Assembly (NCBI GenBank): GCA_023078555.1 | Contig: CM041203.1 | Span: 3,019,981 to 3,083,980 of the forward strand | Length of the DNA stretch: 64,000 nucleotides | Reading direction: 5' to 3' | Source of the DNA: Ulva prolifera | Taxonomy: Eukaryota; Chlorophyta; Ulvophyceae; Ulvales; Ulvaceae | Shown here: positions 1 to 10,055 of the stretch, one piece after another | Position numbering within the stretch: position 1 is the first letter of the stretch | Layout of the letters: every line of letters starts with the position of its first letter | Translations under genes and position numbers: made by a program | The notes under the pieces: model-generated | What the model was told of the DNA's origin: nothing | Databases searched by the model: none | The model's input: only the letters and a program-made list of their open reading frames with translations

Positions 1-230
1 ATCACAGACCGTTTGCTTGCTGATCGTGATTCAAGCTGACACGTGTCCTCGCTCGTGGGGAAAGAGGGAGATAATACATCTGTCTGCTTTCGACAGATGA
101 TGTTATTATCAGCTTGAACCTCAGACAAAGATACGACCGTTCTCGCTCGTTTCTGCATCCTCTGCACTTCATCATGCGTTGGAAGCTCTGGTAAATGCAC
201 GACGGGCCTTGCTGGCGAGAATTCTGGCAT
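1..230 (-). CDS. Partial gene running off the left edge, unknown product
   Basis: An open frame begins at an ATG at 230 and stays open on the minus strand to the window edge, about 76 codons with no stop. The protein begins MPEFSPARPVVHLPELPT and continues with the Lys/Arg patch QRMQKRAR and a Ser/Thr-rich hydrophilic stretch. I do not recognise a family. It lies head-to-head with RRP43, so 231-937 would be a shared promoter, which fits the alternating layout of the window. Other frames in this stretch are less protein-like. It is probably the first exon of a longer gene, and I am only moderately sure it is coding. Confidence 0.35.
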   Translation of the reverse strand, partial: MPEFSPARPVVHLPELPTHDEVQRMQKRARTVVSLSEVQADNNIICRKQTDVLSPSFPTSEDTCQLESRSASKRSV

Positions 231-937
231 GCTGACGCGTAAACTTTACATAAGCGAAGATTCAGCATTCTGGCTTACAGCCATTCTGTGGCAGTGGTAC
301 GAGAGCTTGTGCAATCTGATGGACTCGACAGCACTTCAAAGGTACACCAAATGTCTTGTCGCTTGCAGGGTAAGGGAAGTACGATACTTCAAGATGAATA
401 TGAAGATCAAACACGGTCCTCACGTTGAGTAAGTTCAGGGCGAAATGTAGTATGTACGTCGCTGCATGTCAGTGCTGGTGAAGTGGGCCTCCTGAACATG
501 CATTGCAATGCGCCACAGGCAACAGCTAAACCCAGCTCACTGCGAGCGTCATCCTGTCACTCATCCACCGTTGCAGGTGCATGAAATAGTTTCAATTTGA
601 GACTGATTCGATTTTGGGGTGTCGTTCAGGCTGGTCCTGTGCGCCGTCAAATCAAGGTTGCACTTCGAGGCTCCATCGATCACATGAAATATTTCGAACG
701 AGGGTCATGCGAATGCAGCGAATGTTTTGCGAAACCGCAGCTCAGTGACTTGACTGCAGTGTAGACTTCTTCTGCACCACGCGGGCACGACACGGGAGCA
801 TACGGGTCTGCATTTTTGACAGTGTGAACATGAACATTTGTTAGCTCATATCTGGGGCAATCGATAGTCTTTTTTCCCAAGCAGACTGTGTATGCAAAGC
901 GTTGGATCCAATAGTGGAGAGTGGTGTTGGCGCCACA
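231..937. promoter_or_regulatory. Presumed bidirectional promoter region
   Basis: This 0.7-kb stretch separates the left-edge minus-strand ORF from RRP43. I see no convincing coding exon and no clear TATA box. It is called a promoter only because of its position between divergent starts. Confidence 0.3.
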
Positions 938-2150
938 ATGCAGGGACCTGACCTATCACAGCTTTCAAACAATGGCGTGAAGCCCGGGACCAGAGAAGAC
1001 GGCCGTCAATGGAGCGAATTTCGAAATCTGATTGTGTCGACCAATGCCGTCGGCTCTACACCGGCATCAGCCTCAGTCAGGCTCGGGAACACATTCGTCT
1101 TGGCTGGGGTGACCACTCAGCTCACGTCGCCAGCAAGAGAGACCCCTGCCACCGGAAACGTTCACCTGCAGGTGTGCACATGAAAGTGTTCGCTATGTTC
1201 CGAATGTATTCAATGAGTTTCAAGATTGCAATTATTGGGGAGGCTTCAAGGTTGGCTTCTGTGCAGGTTGACATTAGCGCCTTGGCATCCCCTACTATGC
1301 ACCGCTTGCAGGCGGCCGACACAGCAGCTGGGCTATCGCACATCTTGAACTTGCATTTCACAAATCCATATGTCCTAAACCCCTGTTCCTTATGCGTTCA
1401 ACCGGGTCAACACTGCTGGGAGGTTCGAATAGACATTGTTGTATTAAATGATGACGGTGGCTTGCTTGATGCCTGCATGGCAGCTGCTTCAAGTGCATTG
1501 AAATCCCTGAAGGTACGTTGTACCTGCCTTGACGTAGAAGTTGGGGTCCGCACGTTGTCTTTGTCTGAGCTGCCCTGGCGTCCTGGGAATGCATCTGCTA
1601 TGCGGTAGATCCTCCCATTCAACCGATTCATATCTCGTTTTTGTAACGGCCCTATGCACCTACGGCTTATTGTGACAAGTTCCTGCAGCTAGCAGACATG
1701 CGAGTGGACCCGGACACAGATAAGGTGGTGCACCATGAGGCCAGTGGCGTGAAGCAGTATGTACCACTCGATATCAAAGCGACCCCTTCAACGATGACAT
1801 TTGGAGTTCATGACGATCAGTTACTGTGTGATCCATGCCAGCAGGAGGCCGTGAAGCTGACATCCTCTGTCCAGGTGACTGTTGCTGGACATGGACACTG
1901 CTCAGGTGCGCCTTGGAGTTATGAACAGTGTATGTTGATTTCAATGATATCAGGATCCCTGCCTGTCAAGTACAACAACGTTGGCGACCGCACAGTCAGT
2001 AAATGTATGACCTTGGACTTGCCCTCTTACAGGCATTGTCTTGCAGGAATTGAATTACAATGCAAGTCAAATGTGTCTCAAGCGCTTCTGAAAGGAGCTA
2101 TCCAGAGCGCTTACACAAGAAACTCAGCAATTCAGGCCATGTTTGCGTGA
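938..2150 (+). CDS. RRP43: Exosome complex component RRP43/EXOSC8-like (RNase PH fold)
   Basis: This is a subunit of the RNase PH ring of the RNA exosome, which trims and degrades RNA in nucleus and cytoplasm. Four exons fit in phase: 938-1171, 1267-1512, 1689-1905 and 2047-2150, giving 266 residues, close to the family length. The N-terminal signature GTREDGRQWSEFR and the following ASVRLGNTFVLAGV are classic for exosome PH subunits. A later NDDGGLLDACMAA segment and the TFGVHDDQLLCDP region match the EXOSC8/RRP43 type. I chose the ATG at 938; the frame extends slightly upstream without an earlier ATG. Each intron ends in a cag acceptor. RRP42 and RRP45 are the nearest alternatives. Catalytic phosphorolysis is not expected, since eukaryotic ring subunits are mostly inert. 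Confidence 0.85.
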
Positions 2151-3002
2151 CTGCGATAGAAGCGGCGTTTGTGAGGTGACGTCTGCTCATTTGTTCACCA
2201 CCAGACTCACTTGGGAGAGTTGTCTCGGATGATGGAAAGTATGGGTAAGAGATTTATGCGTGCACACGCAAAAACACATAGCGGCCTGCACTGGTACCAC
2301 GAATGCAAAACGTGGGTCATGTCACATGTCTCATGTGAATGACCGTACTGTCATGACAATGCAAGATGGCAAAGTGTTGGTTCTGAATTTATGAGCATGT
2401 ACAACACTGCAAACCTCTGTAGTGTGCTCTAATCATCAACACATCTGCAAATCAGTTGTTGAGGGTAAAAAACAGCTCAGAAGATCTTCGAAGTTTCATA
2501 CAGCAGGTACATCTGACGGCATGGCTAGAATATGCAGCAACAGCTGAGGAAAACATGTTCAGATAGACTTTTCCAGAAGCAACCAGACCGTCTGCATCTG
2601 GGACACAATCGCATGCGATCATGTGTGCCATGCGTGCGCGTGCACGCACACATGTGGAACACACACAACAATACACAGCTGTTTATATGTAGGTTTGCCG
2701 AAATAGCAGGTCAGATATGCACCATGACCGGACGACAGATGCACATGCATCAATGAAGAGCATGAACTGCACCATCTGAGCTTGGGCTGCAGCGCAAGCT
2801 GCTCATTGCCGTAGGCACCATGTCCATTGCAGGCCCACGGGAACTCCACAGAGTCCCATAGCAACACAGACGGAAGGCCCAGATCGTTCACTTTCCGCTT
2901 ATGAACGAGCTGGGCCTTCCGTCTGTGTTGCTATGGAGACACATGTTATGTTGTGCCTTATGTTAATCTGTACATCCTGTGATCTAGTTAACATGGCAAC
3001 AC
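2151..3002. other. Convergent intergenic spacer
   Basis: This is the spacer between the RRP43 stop and the stop of the minus-strand proteasome gene. It has no convincing ORF. It holds GT/CA-rich sequence around 2610-2670 and the long hairpin at 2856-2936, listed separately. Confidence 0.6.
2856..2936. repeat. 35-bp inverted repeat (hairpin) with 11-nt loop
   Basis: The left arm is 2856-2890, the right arm 2902-2936, and the loop 2891-2901. The arms are reverse complements over 35 positions with a single mismatch. Transcribed from either strand it would form a long stable stem. It sits between two convergent 3' ends, about 65 bp downstream of the proteasome stop codon. Confidence 0.9.
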
Positions 3003-4013
3003 TCAACCCATGACCATTGCTTCTTGCTGGTCGGAGATGGGAAGTTCCCCTTGAAAAAGAGGAACATTGACACCTTGAAAATAGTGATGCTTTGGTCCAG
3101 ACTGGGTAATTGTGACTAGACGAATGATACCACCCGATGATCCATCCCTGGACATCGCAAGTGCGATGCCTTCTTTCACAAAATCTTCAGCTTGTTGCTG
3201 AGTGAAATCATTTCTGTATGCTGCATCAAGATATCCCCAAATATACGTACTGCCTGATCCATCCGTTGTCCATTGTTGAGATGAGATAGTTCCTCCAATT
3301 GGACATGCATAAACTTGGCCACCCTTCCATTTATCCCAGCCACCCACAATGGTCGCGCCCACCAGATGCTTGTTATGAAAATTCATCTGCAGTGCGGTTT
3401 CATCTGTGTCATAAGAGCGTCACGAGGTCTGGGGCAAGGCGAATTCTATTCAACATGGTCTCGCGTGCAGACCCAACTTGTCTAACAGCAGACAGCGATC
3501 CATCCATGCCAGTGATTACGCTAAGAAGGTACACTGATTGCACCTCAATTTGACCTAAGCACTTCTCCAAACTTAACAAGATGTGCAGTGTCCACCATGT
3601 GCCAACCTCCAGACCAGGAAAGGGACGCACCTGCCGGACTAACATAGCAACAGCCGACACAGTGGGCGCATGCCCTAACTCAGTTTCAAGCCCTTCAGCG
3701 TAGTGCGAGACTGCAAAAGGACGCTGTCATATATACTGGATGGCCCAGTGCGAGGTCCCGTCTGATATTCAATGGGAGACAAAGCGCAGTAGACAGGCAG
3801 GATCCCACCGTAGTCCGAGATGATCTGTGTATCAGCGGCACTTCCAGACCTCAGCAAGAACGCCGAGTCACTCAAAGGTGCTATCTTGTTCGAGGCGCGG
3901 TTCGAAATGTACTGGCCAGTGCTGACACGTCCATCAGCTCCTAAAACAACACCGCCATTGAAGACACAACCGACGATAGTGGTCCCAGTATGAGGCGCTG
4001 CAGAATCAGTCAT
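3003..4013 (-). CDS. PBA1: 20S proteasome subunit beta-1 (PSMB6-type)
   Basis: This is the caspase-like catalytic beta-1 subunit of the 20S proteasome core. Three exons fit in phase: 4013-3809, 3710-3631 and 3386-3003, giving 222 residues. The ATG is followed by only ten propeptide residues, ending HTG, before the mature Thr1 in [19 protein letters not shown]. Thr1, Asp17 and the basic residue of the GADGR turn are therefore visible. The last exon carries [19 protein letters not shown] and [14 protein letters not shown], typical beta-type strand and active-site loop sequences. The propeptide is short for this subunit but the cleavage context Gly-Thr is intact. It faces SNAPC3 across a 0.6-kb divergent spacer and converges on RRP43. 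Confidence 0.93.
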
Positions 4014-4614
4014 CTTGCAGCTTGATATGGTCTTGTCAGGTCAGAGTGCCCTGGGGAGGGTTGATCGATGCGTTTGTACTCTTTGTAGACTCTAATCCAC
4101 TCTGGCGTACATGCAAGAGGACCAATCAGCCGCCTATGCTAGGGCACTATCTCGTGAAGACCTGAATTGCTGCACGCATGCACCACACCACGGAGAAGTT
4201 AAGGTCAAACAAATTGGTCAACGCTTACACAACGATCGCCGTCCACGGATGATCAAATACTTGATCGCAACGTCCAAACGCAGGTTGCTTCTCTGTAGAC
4301 TCGCATGCGTGTTCGTGTCATTCTTTAGCTGGCTTAGGCGCAGCACCTGAAGGTAGTCGCGTTCCAGGTCACTGGTGGACACATTCGCACGGCTTCTACG
4401 GCAACATGTTGGTTTTCTTGTCGTGTCTCGAAACCCGAGCTGCGATTGAAAATATCTCCATGCACAGTGGCCACCGTTCTGGCAGGTACTACTGCCGCTG
4501 CTTTGTCTCATGCATGGCTCAGATTGCTCATGTTAATTGTTTATTATGCTCGTGCAAGGCTTCGTGTGATCATCACAGCGAAGCTGGCGTCAGCAATACT
4601 CTTGTCTTTACGTG
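4014..4614. promoter_or_regulatory. Presumed bidirectional promoter, PBA1/SNAPC3
   Basis: A 601-bp spacer between two divergent start codons. No coding exon was recognised in it. The promoter role is inferred from position only. Confidence 0.35.
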
Positions 4615-5938
4615 ATGAATGGCACTATAGGATCTGCAGAAAATGGGCACTTCTGTTGGCGTTCAGCACACGTACACGACAGCGGGGAAGGGCCTGATTC
4701 ATTGCCATTTCCTCGGCACTTCAGATTAAATGGTGATGAAGTTGACCTCAGTGCTTCGCACATCCATGCCACTGCTGTATCTGAGCTTTTGAGAAGACTT
4801 GATGAGAGTGCTGCGGTTACTGCAACTCCTGCTCCGGACCCGAGTTGGCTGAGGCTGGCCCACCCTAGCAACACGCGAGAACATGCAGCCCAGCTGTGTC
4901 GGTACGCGAGTGTTATTCATGTTATGTCCAACCCTGGGTGCATGGAGTGATGGTGTGATTCCAACTGTACATTTAAAACCAAAGACCACCTGCACTTGCA
5001 GGCTGGCATGTGTTGATATGTCGGCAGCAAAGCCAGGCGAAGAATTGGCTGCAATCCTGACCTGCGGGGCCCACTTTGTTCAAGATCGATGGGCTGCTGC
5101 ATGCACCAAGCTCAATGCAATTCCCCGTCAGCTGCCGCGCAATCTACACTCTTCAGGAGCCAGTTATCCATCGATGCCCACACGGCGCATGGATGCACCC
5201 AGTCGATGCAGTGCTGCCCCATCCGAAACAGTAGTTCAGATAGCACTACACACACCGGACAATAACTTTTCCAGATCTCATCTGATTCTGGCTTCAGCAA
5301 GTCACACCTTGTCACAGGTCAAAGATGCTATCCGCTGTGTTAATGTGCATCATGCAGAAGACGTGCTTGGGTCCGTGCTGACAGGCGGCTACATGTTCAT
5401 TGAAAGCACGTTGTACGTGGACGACCGTGATCCTGGTGCATGTAAATACCATGAGCCAATTCTCAAGTTTCTTAAAGAACAAGCTACACAGGTGGGGCAG
5501 GCCGTTTGGAAGTACCTACATGCGAATGGCCTAGCAATTGCTCAACCGGAAGATTCTGCAGTGCCCCCTGTTAGATCAATGAGTACAACCCGCTTGTGTG
5601 ATTTGAAGATGTTACCTGGGCAGCTTAGCCAGTATGTGTTTGCTCATGCGGGTGCGTGTGAACACATGATGCTGATTGAAGACATTCGGCTAAACCACGC
5701 CACGGATCCGTCGCTGGAACAAGGCCCAGTGGTGACTCGGGCAGTGCCTGAAACTCTCCTGAAGTGTTGTATATGCATGTTGCGCCCAGGAGTCAAGCTT
5801 GCCTGCGACGACAAACTGGCACCGACCTCGCCTGCAGTCTTCTGTGAAAAGTGCTTTCATGAGCTACATTATGCTTCTGATGGGCACCCTGTGACAGATC
5901 AAATCGGAATGGACGTCTTTGGCGTGCATGTGAGATGA
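4615..5938 (+). CDS. SNAPC3: snRNA-activating protein complex subunit 3 (SNAPC3/SRD2-like)
   Basis: This is a subunit of the complex that binds the proximal element of snRNA promoters and recruits RNA polymerase II or III. Two exons, 4615-4901 and 5002-5938, join in phase to 407 residues. The conserved C-terminal half is clear: DVLGSVLTGGYMFIESTLYV, then QYVFAHAGACEHMMLIEDIR, then a Cys/His cluster beginning CCICMLRP and ending FCEKCFHELHY. These Cys and His residues are the expected zinc ligands. The N-terminal 150 residues are poorly conserved, as in plant SRD2. The ATG at 4615 is the first in frame. Its stop lies 62 bp from the convergent stop of GART. Confidence 0.85.
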
Positions 5939-6000
5939 TGTAATTTGCATATGTCCGTGAGAAGCCATCAACAGGTTTGCTGGCCCTACATGTTCTAACG

Positions 6001-6967
6001 TTACAATGCTGCCCATATGTATGGTATACCATCGTCTCTCCACGAAACCCGGTCATCACATAGCGCGGCAACTACTTGAGGATACAATTCATGCTCTTCT
6101 TTCAGCACCCGTGCAGCCAACGTCTTGGCAGTATCGTGAGGATAGCATGGAACGACATGCTGTGCCAGTATGGGGCCAGTGTCATAGTGTTCATCAACAA
6201 AGTGGACTGTTGGACCTGTGTACCTGCATGACCAACAACCTCGGCATGCATCCTGTCCATTCAAGCCTGACTTTATTGATGTAAATCGTATGCTTCCAAA
6301 AGATGCCTTACCGTGATCCAGATGCTATCACTGTCTTGTGGACGTTCATGCCGTACATACCCTTGCCACCAAATGCAGGTAGCAACCCAGGGTGAATATT
6401 CAGCATGCGCCGCGAAAATGCTTGCACAACAGCAGGAGGAACCAATTTGAGGTATCCTGCCAGCAAGACGAAATCGAGCTTGTAAATCTGACAAAGTGCT
6501 GCGGTCAGGTCTTCTGGAGACTTCATGACTGTAGCATTGCTTGGCTGCACTGATGCACTTTTGACAGGGAATGACAGAACATCAATTCCATGATCAGCAG
6601 CATATTGGGCTCCACCACAAGTGGGAACATCTGTTACAACCACCTGTGATGACGCAGTGGTTAAGCCTGGCTATTGGAGCTGCAGCATCTCGAGGCAGCC
6701 TTGGTCCAGGATTGACGCTGAAACGATGCGCACCACAATGCTCCCTTTAATACTACCAGAGATGCATGATTGATGTATGGCCTTGAAGTTGGATCCCCCG
6801 CCAGATACAAACACGCCGATGCGCTTGTTGTCGCCTAATGCATGCCGACAGCGGGTGCGTGGAAATCGTGGCGACGCTTTAGTCCCAAGGAATCGATCAC
6901 ATAGCCAAGGCCTGCGGGACAACTCTGGATGCTGCATGGTCCGATTCATTGCAGCCGATGAATGCAT
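6001..6967 (-). CDS. PURN: Phosphoribosylglycinamide formyltransferase (PurN/GART), probably plastid-targeted
   Basis: This enzyme transfers the formyl group of 10-formyl-tetrahydrofolate to GAR in purine synthesis. Three exons, 6967-6725, 6643-6312 and 6223-6001, join in phase to 265 residues. After an Arg-rich, acid-poor leader of about 50 residues comes IGVFVSGGGSNFKAI, the phosphate-binding loop. The second exon has MLNIHPGLLPAF with the catalytic Asn and His, and the third has HFVDEHYDTGPILAQ and a distal acidic/EH segment. The leader suggests organelle import, as in plant purine enzymes, but this is inference. The first donor (after ATC at 6725, followed by gtttca) is weak. It is set by the need to join in phase to VVVTDVP. 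Confidence 0.92.
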
Positions 6968-7372
6968 TGCGCGCTTTATCAACAACAGTACCGATACTCT
7001 TCGCCGAGGCGCATGTGAACTCCAACGGCCGGGAATTTGACAGGCCTACACGTCAAAAAACAGATTCATTTTTTCTGTTCAAGGTCTCCAACTTGCAGCG
7101 AAGGTGTCTTGGCGACAATATGTGCGCGCGCAGATGCAATAGCCTGTTCAAATACACGTGGCTTTGAGTGCAAACGCCGCCGAATTCCCAAGGAGACTGT
7201 AAAGTGAAACGTGTTGAGATAAACATCATTGTTGTCATTCAGGAGACAAATTATATAGCCGTGCCTGCATCGTTTGGCCCTTCGTCTGGATCATGGAGCC
7301 AATAAGTCGCCAAGCTTCCGCTGTGCATACATAGGCCCCACTTCACTGAAGTCGCAGCTAGCCGCGCCTGAT
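6968..7372. promoter_or_regulatory. Presumed bidirectional promoter, PURN/RRP1
   Basis: A 405-bp spacer between divergent starts. It contains a run of T near 7070 and no recognised exon. The call rests on position only. Confidence 0.35.
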
Positions 7373-9171
7373 ATGACAGCACAAGCAGACATTCCTGGTG
7401 ACTCCAGATTCGCCCGCGCACTTGCGAGTTCAGATTTCCATACTAGAAGCAAAGGTTTAGAGGCGCTCCATGTTTGGTTGCAAAGAAAACAGAATGTACC
7501 CGAAATGGGCCTCCAAAAAATCTGGAGGGGCATCATGTTCTGTTTCTGGCACTCGGACAAAATTCAAGTGCAAGAGCAGCTTGCCGATGAGCTAGTCAAA
7601 ATCATGATGGATCTATCTGATGAAGTATGGAAACTGCCGTCAAACCCTGCCGGACATAGCCACCACACTCATGGAAAAAACACCCCTGTAACGTGCAGGT
7701 AGCCTTAGCATTTTTTAAAGCATTTTTGCAAACAATGTTTCAAGTGTGGGGTTCGATAGACAAACTTCGTCTGGACAAATTCATGCTGCTTGTTCGCAAA
7801 TTCGTCCGGGGGGTTTTTTCCGTGCTGCTCGATCACGGCTGGTACGACATGGACCTCTTCCGATCTAGCTTGCCGGAACGTTATTGTGTAGTTTGGGGCA
7901 TGCATGTGTGCTCAGAAACCTCGACGACCGCGCTCGTGACGAAGGTCCTGCTCCACTTCTGAAAGTTCTATGTTGCAGGGACCACGATCTGGTTGGACGA
8001 TATGCAGCCTGCATCCATGATCATGCATTCTCAGCAGATGGTCCTGGTCAACAAATTGGCTTCAGCCTGCACTTAGCTGATGTTTACGTTCCTGAGCTTC
8101 TCCATGTCGATCAGAAGGTGTCACCTTCAACCCTTCCGCATGAGCAATGCGTCAGGCTGCTGCAACCTTTTATCGCAGTGGCGGCAAGATCTAAACAGCC
8201 CACTCTGCTCCAGCGGATAAAGTCAGCCCCACCAACTGCTGTAATATATGGCTCTGGTCTTGCACATGTGGCACAGTTCAGTGCATCATGACTGGTCTCA
8301 TCTACATGATCTTGCCATTGACGCTGAGCTCCTCTACAGGGTCGCTGTGCTGGAAGCTTTTGCGCATGAACTGCAAAATCCACAGAAGGGCAAGCACGAA
8401 TGTTTCTCTCAAGTCAATGCAACTGGAGTTGGAGAAACTATTTTTGAAGCTGGTGCAGCGCAAGGGATTTTTCCAAGAAATCGAGGCTTGCTGTATGATG
8501 CTTCAGAAGCATTTCATAGAATTTCAAAGAAGCGGCAAAGGGAGCCAGCTGAGCCTGCCATGCCCTCTGGGCAGAATCCTGTACGTCAGCATGACGACAC
8601 AGCTGCACCATCTCTTCCCTCCAGTGCAACTGTGGGTGGCGCTCCAAGTGCTGACAGCCCACAACCGCTGAAGAAAAAGAAGAAGATGCGATCTCGGGCG
8701 TCAAAAGGGTCGGAAGGCGCCATTGGCAAGGCCAGTATTGGTGAGCGGGTTATCAATGAGCATGCAAGCACAGCAGGCGCGAGCGTGTCATTGGACGGAT
8801 TAACGCCGAAACATGGCAAGGCTGGCAAGAAACATGCCAGCAAGAATGCTGCTGCTGCCGAAAGGCCGGAGGTCAGGGACGGTGCTAGCAAGCATGCATC
8901 TAAGGCCATCAATGGGGATGTGATGAGCCATTCTGTGATGCTGACACCGCAATCTGCCAAGGCGTTGGCTGGGGCAGTTGAAAAAGTCAAACAGATCAAG
9001 TCGCAGCGGCGCATATCGTTTGACTTGAAGAAGAATGTTGTGTGGAGTATGAATCAACCATTGCCACCAGCTGAGCAAAGGACGCCGCCATCAGCAAAGC
9101 CAAGTGGAAGTGCGCTGAAGAAGACATCATCTGTGGGCAAGTCGAAGGCGGCACGGAGACTTTCGTTGTAG
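7373..9171 (+). CDS. RRP1: Ribosomal RNA processing protein 1 (RRP1/NOP52)
   Basis: This is a nucleolar protein needed for pre-rRNA cleavage and 60S subunit assembly. The N-terminal NOP52 domain is clear: RFARALASSDFHTRSKGLEA, then WRGIMFCFWHSDK, then, in the exon starting 7699, FFKAFLQTMFQVWGSIDKLR and KFVRGVFSVLLDHGW. Exon 1 is 7373-7624 and joins in phase 0. A further exon around 7990-8220 encodes IGFSLHLADVYVPELL, and the last, from about 8290, has PRNRGLLYDASEAFHRISKK. The C-terminal 200 residues are Lys/Ser/Ala-rich with a run of lysines and a RRISFDLKKN motif, as expected of a nucleolar tail. The middle exon borders are approximate. Start chosen at the first ATG in frame. Confidence 0.88.
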
Positions 9172-10055
9172 GTCTATTGAAGTCCCATGTCAAGAGGCAA
9201 AGGATATGTTCAGGTTTCAATACCGCTGCAGGTGCATGGTAAGTGTCGGGATTGTAATCGTGAAGTTGAAAGTTGCCAGCCTGTTCGTCCAGTCAGGCAG
9301 CTTGCACGTCATCTGTGTGCTTCTTCTTGTGGCAGAGTCATGCCCTGCACATCGTGAGCTCAGCTATCTACGCACGAAACGGGATCTGCATTTTACCGAA
9401 ATAGCGACATTTTGCGAAAATGGGAGGTGCAGCAGCTGCATATCCCCCTTATGCATGTTGCTACTGTTGGGTTGTGCCATAGCGGTGTGGACTCACCGGC
9501 TTTGTGGCGAAGTCCGGCGTGCACCTGCCACTGGGCACCAGTATTTGTTTTTTTGGGAGGGTGCTTTACCACTGCGTCGACGAGGTACGTCTAGATATGG
9601 CGACCACGTCTGCAACAGCAACAGACACTGCACCTCGGTCTGGCGCGGCCGCGGACAGGGCTGTACAGAACTCTTGTTTTATCGCGCGCGGAAACTTTGG
9701 CTTTGATTTGTTTTCTGTGTTCCTAGACCATCGGGGTCGCGCTGTAGACGATTGGCAGCAGCCTCGAGTGGATACGGACAGCGATGCGCTGGGCGGCCTT
9801 GGTGCGGGCCCGCACATACCCTTGTATGAATGTATATTGTGTGACCCATGTTGGATCTTCACAGTTCTTTGCCTTGGAACCCGGCCGGGTGAAGGATGAG
9901 TAGTAGAGAGGCCCGCCTGAGAACGTTTGATCGCCCCGGCTGGGCCCAGAACAGCGTCATGCCAGAACATCTGCAATTTGTATCCGCATGCCTCCTCAAA
10001 TTTTAGCGCTTGGACTGGACTGATCTTTGCTGCAGGAGATCCGTGTTCCACAGAC
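9172..10055. other. Intergenic stretch with one doubtful minus-strand ORF
   Basis: This 0.9-kb stretch lies between RRP1 and the ankyrin gene, both on the plus strand. A minus-strand frame with a real ATG at 10057 is open for 163 codons to 9566. Its composition is Ser/Arg/Pro-rich and I recognise no family. It overlaps the start of the ankyrin gene by two bases, so it could be a head-to-head gene or a chance ORF. Plus-strand frames here look like noise. Confidence 0.3.

Noticed and set aside
902-937. Start of RRP43 at a TTG codon at 902
   Set aside because: Nuclear genes start at ATG almost without exception. The first ATG in frame is at 938.
7740-7760. ggttcga-type B-box matches (also near 19205, 22970 and 54630)
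   Set aside because: They lie inside protein-coding exons or introns, or lack any matching acceptor stem. No tRNA gene was found.
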